Positions 59,255 through 64,000 of a DNA stretch of 64,000 nt are shown here, piece by piece (position 1 is the stretch's first letter; each line of letters begins with the position of its first letter). Below the pieces are notes generated by a model, which saw only the letters and a list, made by a program, of their open reading frames with translations, did no database searches and was not told where the DNA came from. The stretch comes from Heterocephalus glaber (lineage: Eukaryota; Chordata; Mammalia; Rodentia; Bathyergidae): NCBI RefSeq assembly GCF_000247695.1, contig NW_004624734.1:10752408-10816407 (forward strand), read 5' to 3'. The position numbers and the translations under genes are program-made.

Positions 59255-59445
59255 GCACTCAGCAGCAGAATTCGCTATATTTTTTATCACACTTCATCAA
59301 GATACTCATAAAGGAAGACTTCCAGAACTGCTTCAGAAGTGGCAAGAATGATGGGATAAGTGTATTGGAAGCAATGGTGAGTAAGATTTTGAGGGAGATT
59401 AATGACGTCTTTTACTGTAATAAAATTTTAATATTTTAAACATTC
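59255..59445 (+). pseudogene. Mariner-like transposase C-terminal relic, plus strand (inverted partner)
   Basis: On the plus strand, LIKEDFQNCFR is followed after a frame change by a WDKC-like and FEGD-like region. At DNA level it is an imperfect inverted copy of 58996-59113 (about three quarters identical by eye). The two arms lie about 150 bases apart, head to head. Confidence 0.6.
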
Positions 59446-59449
59446 ATTG

Positions 59450-61784
59450 TGTATTTTGATCACACCTCATTTAACTAACTGGCATATATATTCATGTTTT
59501 TATATTAAAGCATATCTATGCCTATTTATGGCAGTACATTCAGTCTGTTATGCCTATCTATGGGAATTTTTATGTAATAACCCGAGTCATAACACTAAGA
59601 TCATTATTTTATTACAAAACTGTTTTGTATGAGACAGAAAAACAGATTGTATGTGTTTTGAGAAGCAGCCCTCTCCCAAGAGGAGGACAGAAAATGGGCC
59701 TAAAATGACAGCACTATACTAACAAAATCCTTTGCAAACTCCCAGTGAAAGAGAGGAGTACCAGTCACCCACTGCAGACTTGCCCTGGGGTGCCACCTTA
59801 TAGGAGCTTGGGGTGGTGGCCCCTTCTTGTGCTGTCATTTGAGTCAGACTGGAAGATGCTGTTCATGTTTCTGTCCCCAGAATTGTTGGACAGTGCTATT
59901 GTGATGTCTTGAGGTCAGTTTCTCCACGCAGTGCCTCTGAGGCCTTGAGGAGACTTGAAGGGTAGTCTTTTATTTGTACCACCTTAGCTACACCTGCCCA
60001 TGTGAACTTCATGTGTTAGCCACTGCCCAGAGACCCGAAAGCCACATCTGCTTGTGGCCTCCTTGGAATGCATCACATTTATGATGTTGAGCGGTTTTGA
60101 TGATTTTCCTGAGTGAACAGTTGTTTGAGATTGAGAAGAGCACTCTGGGGACATCAGAAGGAAGGCAGGACAGCACGGATAGCTTCATGGGTCATGGGTC
60201 AGCAGCACTGTGTTGCTTGATACAGATGATGACTTCCTCCTGGGCACGAGCTATGCTGGGCTTTTCCAGGTTTTGGACAATTCAGTGAGTATTCTCCTCC
60301 AGGTACTAAGGTCTCCTGGACAGTGGATAGACATTGCCCAACTGGGAAGGAACAAGCCATGCTTGCTGTGATAAAATCCTCCAAGTGCTGAAGAAGCTGG
60401 CCAGGGCTCAGAAGGACACTCAGCAAGGTTGTAGCAGGAGGGAATGTGCTTGATGCCAGCTGTCTTAAGGCCTTGAGGACTTGGAAGTTTGGAAGGACAC
60501 ACACACACACACAGCCACTGGAGAGCATGAAAAATGAATGAGTAAATGAACGGATAAGTGATTGAATGCACCCAGTATTCTTTTCTCTTAGGAGAGAGAC
60601 TCTTCCTAATAAATTCATAGGAAAGGGCATCCCCAACGCAATTTGCCCATGAGGATAATGACAGTTGCTTCGGGTGCCATAACTTGTTCTCTTCCACTGA
60701 TATAGAAAAGGAGCCCCTGCCAAAAAATGTCCTTGGAGTGGCTCAATGTTGTTTTCCTTTTGCTGTTTAAGTCAGATGTATTTAATATAAGGGATTTAGC
60801 TGTGAGCTGGAATGTGTGGTGAGCCCTTCGCCCAGGGTGCAAACTTTCCCATTCTGAGCTCCACAAGCTGACAATGGCTTGGGTGGTGGTTGCTTTTAAG
60901 TGCACATGGCCACATGAAATTGAGCATAAAATCCCCAGACTATCTGGCTGGGGAAAGCTGATATGGAGACTTAAAGGGGCTAATGTTTGTTATCCACATG
61001 CCCATTTAATGGATACTGAACTTGAACATGGACACAGCCTTCTCCCAGATGTGTTTAGAAGGTATTAAGATGAGAGACTCCCTTCAAAGAACTCCAGGAA
61101 CTTACTGAGTTCTCAAGATATGCTTTATATTGACAATCCAGCAAATAAATTTTAATTTTTTTACATGTACGCCAACACGGTAAGTAAGGTAGAATGGAGT
61201 TAATCTTTTAGTTTGATAAAATGGTAGATGTTTTTAGAAAGTGAACTTCAAAAATTTTGTTTCTAGGCCCCACTGCTTTGCACACATGCATGTGTGAACA
61301 CTGAAATGGGCCCACGTTTCAGGCCTATATGTCCACCTGAAACCAGTCTGGGCCACTTGTGGGGTCTTGGTTTTCCTGTGTAGGATTCTGTGGGATGCTG
61401 TATCTACTGTAAGTTACACAAACACAGAGATTTGAACCCTGCTGCCACCTTGGCTTGCCAACAGTTCTTTGTCCCCTTTGGGCTCTTTCATCCTTCATTC
61501 CCCTCAAGGCAGGAAAAAGAGCATGAATTTCTAAGGCAGTGTTGTTCCCAGGGTACAGTTGTCATCCATCACTCCCTGCTGGGAAAATGTAAACATGGAC
61601 TGGCCAGTCGTGGCATTATTTATTGTCACAGGCTTCGATATGGATTGGGGCAGAAGGGGCTGCTGGCCAAGCATTCTTCCCTGGCTCCCCAGGAGGCTTG
61701 GCTCTGTGGGCAGAACTGGGGCGGAAAGGGGTGAAGGGCAGGGCTGGAGTTCTTGCAGCTGAGAACTAGACCGGTGCATTGTGT
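59450..61784. other. Intron 4 stretch, nothing firmly recognised
   Basis: A short (CA)8 tract at 60498-60513. Long open frames on the minus strand near 60.2-60.7 kb show no known domain. Confidence 0.4.
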
Positions 61785-61799
61785 CAAAGTTGCACATAG

Positions 61800-61899
61800 C
61801 TGGTCAGGGGCTGTAGCTCAGTGGCGCCATGCCAGCCTGGTAAGTGCAAGGTCCTGAGTTCAATTGCCGGTACCAAAACAAAACAAAACAAAAAAACCC
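61800..61899 (+). repeat. ID-type SINE with 15-bp target-site duplication
   Basis: It carries GGGGCTGTAGCTCAGTGG, CCTGGTAAGTGCAAGG and GAGTTCAATTGCCGGTACC with a CAAAA-rich tail. CAAAGTTGCACATAG (61785-61799) and CAAAGTTTCACATAG (61900-61914) flank it. Confidence 0.92.
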
Positions 61900-61914
61900 C
61901 AAAGTTTCACATAG

Positions 61915-63093
61915 TCGACACACTGGGGAGGAATGAAGATGGTGTTACCATGGAGCCAGGTTCGTGGAGCCTGTCCATGCTTAGAAGAGGGAAGCTGGCC
62001 TCATGTTAGCCCTAGACACATGTCCATTTTGAGGTGGCTGTGAGCATAAATGTGGTAACAAAAGGGGTATCAGAAACATTACATGATGAATCGCAGCTTT
62101 TACTGTTATTTCTAACTGTGGTGATCCGTTTGATGTAGGTAGGAGAAGGTACAGAAGAGCACACCCTCCTGAAGTCATGAAGTGGAGGACGGGAGGATGA
62201 TGCCTGCAGGCGAGGGCAGGATCATTGAGAAGGAAGGGCACTGGAGCCAGGCCTAGCAGATACGGGCACTCAGTGGCCCTATGTGGAGTGAATTGATACA
62301 TAATTAGCAACAAGTCCCCTCTTTAGGTTGAAGTAACCATGTAGCATCAGGAGTTCCCTCATGGAGAAAAAAAGGAAAGATGTTTCAGTTCAAAGAGTTT
62401 TGAGCACAAACTGTATACAGTGCCTGCACTGAACACCTTGGGAAATTCACCTTGATATGTGGGCCCTGAAGCTCTCAGTTCAGGAGCAGGGACTGCCTTG
62501 GACACGAGAACCTTCACTCTGGGTTGTGCAGGGGCTTCTGGGGGTGCAGGGAAGACCTCAGGACTCTGGGACACTTCAGGAAGGCACAGAAGCCCTCAGT
62601 CAAAAGGTTTTCCTGGACAAATATAATGAAGCCCCTGGACTAGCAGCTTCTGTTGGCAGAAAACATTTCCTTTACTTCTCTTATGTTCTCAGTGGTGATC
62701 AGCACACCGTATGTATGTAGCACACACCTGCTTCACATCTAAGTGAATAAACCTATCCAAAATGCCTTTCTAAATCAAGCAATAGCTATTGTCAAGGCAA
62801 CAAAATTTCAATGAGCTATGGCATAGAGTGGCAGAAAAGTGCCCAAGGTGATGAGTTCCCTTCTTGGCCATTTCCTTTGTGGATTTCCAGTGAGAAGACT
62901 ATCTCTGCCCTCCTCCTGTTAGAGACCAGTGTGTCCTGTAGGTGCCCATCAGGGAGACACCTCCATCTCCTTGGTGTAATCCAACAACATTATCAACTGC
63001 TTCCCAGCCGTAAGAAACATGCAGTTGGCAGCTCTGGGGGCTCCAGGCCACTTGGAAAGGTAAAGGTGACATTCTTTGGAATCTTTCTTACAG
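61915..63093 (+). other. FBLN5: 3' end of intron 4
   Basis: No recognised repeat. It ends in TTTGGAATCTTTCTTACAG, the polypyrimidine tract and acceptor for exon 5. Confidence 0.6.
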
Positions 63094-63216
63094 ATGTGGA
63101 TGAGTGTGCAACGGATTCCCACCAGTGCAACCCCACCCAGATCTGCATCAACACTGAAGGAGGGTATACCTGCTCCTGCACTGATGGGTACTGGCTTCTG
63201 GAAGGCCAGTGCTTAG
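63094..63216 (+). CDS. FBLN5: Fibulin-5 coding exon 5 (calcium-binding EGF domain 2)
   Basis: The acceptor TTTCTTACAG ends at 63093 and the donor G/GTAACA follows 63216. The 123 bases (41 codons, phase 1 to phase 1) encode residues 127-167, from DVDECATDSHQCNPTQIC to the sixth cysteine in EGQC. It has all six EGF cysteines, the N-terminal calcium ligands D-x-D-E, and the C-x-N-x4-Y-x-C hydroxylation motif in CINTEGGYTC. As far as I recall, the sequence is essentially identical to human fibulin-5 here. The next cbEGF exon lies beyond the window. It is separated from exon 4 by the 37.8 kb intron. Confidence 0.97.
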   Translation: MWMSVQRIPTSATPPRSASTLKEGIPAPALMGTGFWKASA

Positions 63217-63369
63217 GTAACAGCTCCCTGGGGTGCACAGGGACTCTTGGAAGTGAATGGTTGGCAGATATATTGTGATATGGGCTTATTGGGTGGCCTT
63301 AGTGCAGTAAGCTTTTCTTTGGAAGAGAAGCAAAAGGTCAGTTACACTTATCATCACCCTTTGCTCCTT

Positions 63370-63650
63370 TTTGTTTCATTTTATGGTGCGAGACCAAACC
63401 CGAAGTCTTCTGTATGCCAGACAAGTCCTTGGCCACTGAGCTATATCCCCCGTCCACATGAGTCTTTAAATCAGTTGTCAAATCACCATCATGTCATCAT
63501 TATAGTTTTTTGTTCGTTTTTTGAGAACAGGGTCTTGCTCTGCTGCCCAGGATGATCTCAAACTCTTGAGTTCAAACAATCCTCCTGTCTCAGCTTCCCC
63601 AGTAGCTGGCACTACCGGTGCATGCCACTGTGCCCAGCTTCTTATAATTT
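63370..63650 (-). repeat. ID-like and B1-like SINE sequence in intron 5
   Basis: Reversed ID-like part: CCTTGGCCACTGAGCTATATCC. Reversed B1/Alu-like part: GGTCTTGCTCTGCTGCCCAGG, CCAGTAGCTGGCACTACCGG and TGCCACTGTGCCCAGC. It may be a dimer split by about 60 unrelated bases. Confidence 0.75.
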
Positions 63651-64000
63651 TTGAATGTACTATTGAAGGGTTCAAATCTGGTTTTATCTAGACCTTCTAC
63701 CTGTCTTTAGAAAGTTTATATCTAAGCCAGCAAATGACAGAAGTGAGTTATTCTGCCTTAATCCGAAATAATATTGAGCCAAGGGAATCCTTTTGCTTAG
63801 TTATGGAGATGTTCCAAGTCTCAAATGTAGATCAGTAGATTCTGATCAGACATCATCTCCTCCCAACACCTCATCATAGTTGCCCCATGCCACGCTCACC
63901 CCACTAGCTGTGGTAGTTCTTTTTACTCCACAAGAATTAATCATAACCAATTGAGAATTTTGTCCCCTGGAGTTGACATCTGCTGTATCATCTTTCATTT

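Larger units (their letters stand above)
16690..64000 (+). other. FBLN5: FBLN5 gene, 5' portion (exons 1-5 of a longer gene)
   Basis: Five coding segments at 16913, 20781, 22617, 24990 and 63094 join in frame with GT-AG introns of about 3.9, 1.8, 2.3 and 37.8 kb. The joined product is a signal peptide followed by a short linker, an RGD-bearing EGF-like domain with a Pro/Tyr-rich insert, and a calcium-binding EGF domain. That is the N-terminal architecture of fibulin-5. From family knowledge, fibulin-5 (about 448 residues) is a secreted glycoprotein that binds tropoelastin, LOXL1 and fibrillin microfibrils, binds integrins through RGD, and is needed for elastic fibre assembly. The window stops inside intron 5, so four further cbEGF modules and the C-terminal fibulin module are missing here. 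The transcript start is uncertain; 16690 is only a lower bound from a CCAAT-like site. Confidence 0.96.

Noticed and set aside
60199..60723. 174- and 148-codon overlapping minus-strand frames
   Set aside because: No domains, two frames equally open, and a CA repeat read as Val-Cys runs. No sign of selection.
62811..63278. 155-codon frame containing the exon 5 sequence
   Set aside because: Only 63094-63216 is coding. The rest is intron read-through across the acceptor and donor.
1..64000. CRISPR arrays, operons, prophage or other prokaryotic systems
   Set aside because: The window is vertebrate nuclear DNA. The regular repeats are microsatellites or transposon copies.

Overview
The window is mammalian nuclear DNA, most likely from a rodent. 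It has long introns with consensus splice sites, abundant interspersed repeats and microsatellites, and no bacterial features. The rodent assignment rests on B1-type SINEs, dimeric B1-plus-ID-like SINEs, and a clean family of tRNA-like ID-type SINEs with intact target-site duplications. B1-dID dimers, and no murid B2 that I could see, suggest a non-murid such as the squirrel, dormouse or beaver group. Species identity is inference only.

The one recognised protein-coding gene is the 5' part of FBLN5 (fibulin-5) on the plus strand. Coding parts lie at 16913-16929, 20781-20835, 22617-22668, 24990-25244 and 63094-63216. All junctions are GT-AG with matching phases. Together they encode residues 1-167 plus the first base of the next codon: a signal peptide, a short N-terminal segment, a first EGF-like domain carrying the RGD motif and a Pro/Tyr-rich insertion, and the first ordinary calcium-binding EGF domain. 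The remaining EGF domains and the C-terminal fibulin module lie beyond base 64000. Fibulin-5 is a secreted elastic-fibre assembly protein. A GC-rich promoter-like region lies at about 16340-16912.

Layout. 1-2280: mostly unique AT-rich DNA ending in poly(A) signals, possibly the 3' UTR of an upstream neighbour. 2281-16340: intergenic, with a decayed L1 (5.2-7.4 kb), a complete-looking ERVL-MaLR element with both LTRs (9.6-11.9 kb), an MLT1-type LTR (14.5 kb), SINEs and MIRs. 16.3-25.2 kb: promoter and exons 1-4 with short introns. 25.2-63.1 kb: a 37.8 kb intron 4 holding almost all other repeats. These include solo MaLR LTRs, a 3 kb antisense L1 (44-47 kb), DNA transposon relics (34.6, 47.2, 55.9, 56.4 and 59 kb) and long pyrimidine and microsatellite tracts. 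63.1-64.0 kb: exon 5 and the start of intron 5.

I found no convincing novel multi-gene system. The most unusual structural points are a 119-bp direct duplication beside two inverted mariner-like transposase fragments (57.8-59.4 kb), a full and an internally deleted copy of one TA-flanked DNA element, the complete MaLR, and a possible retrocopy near 20.2 kb.
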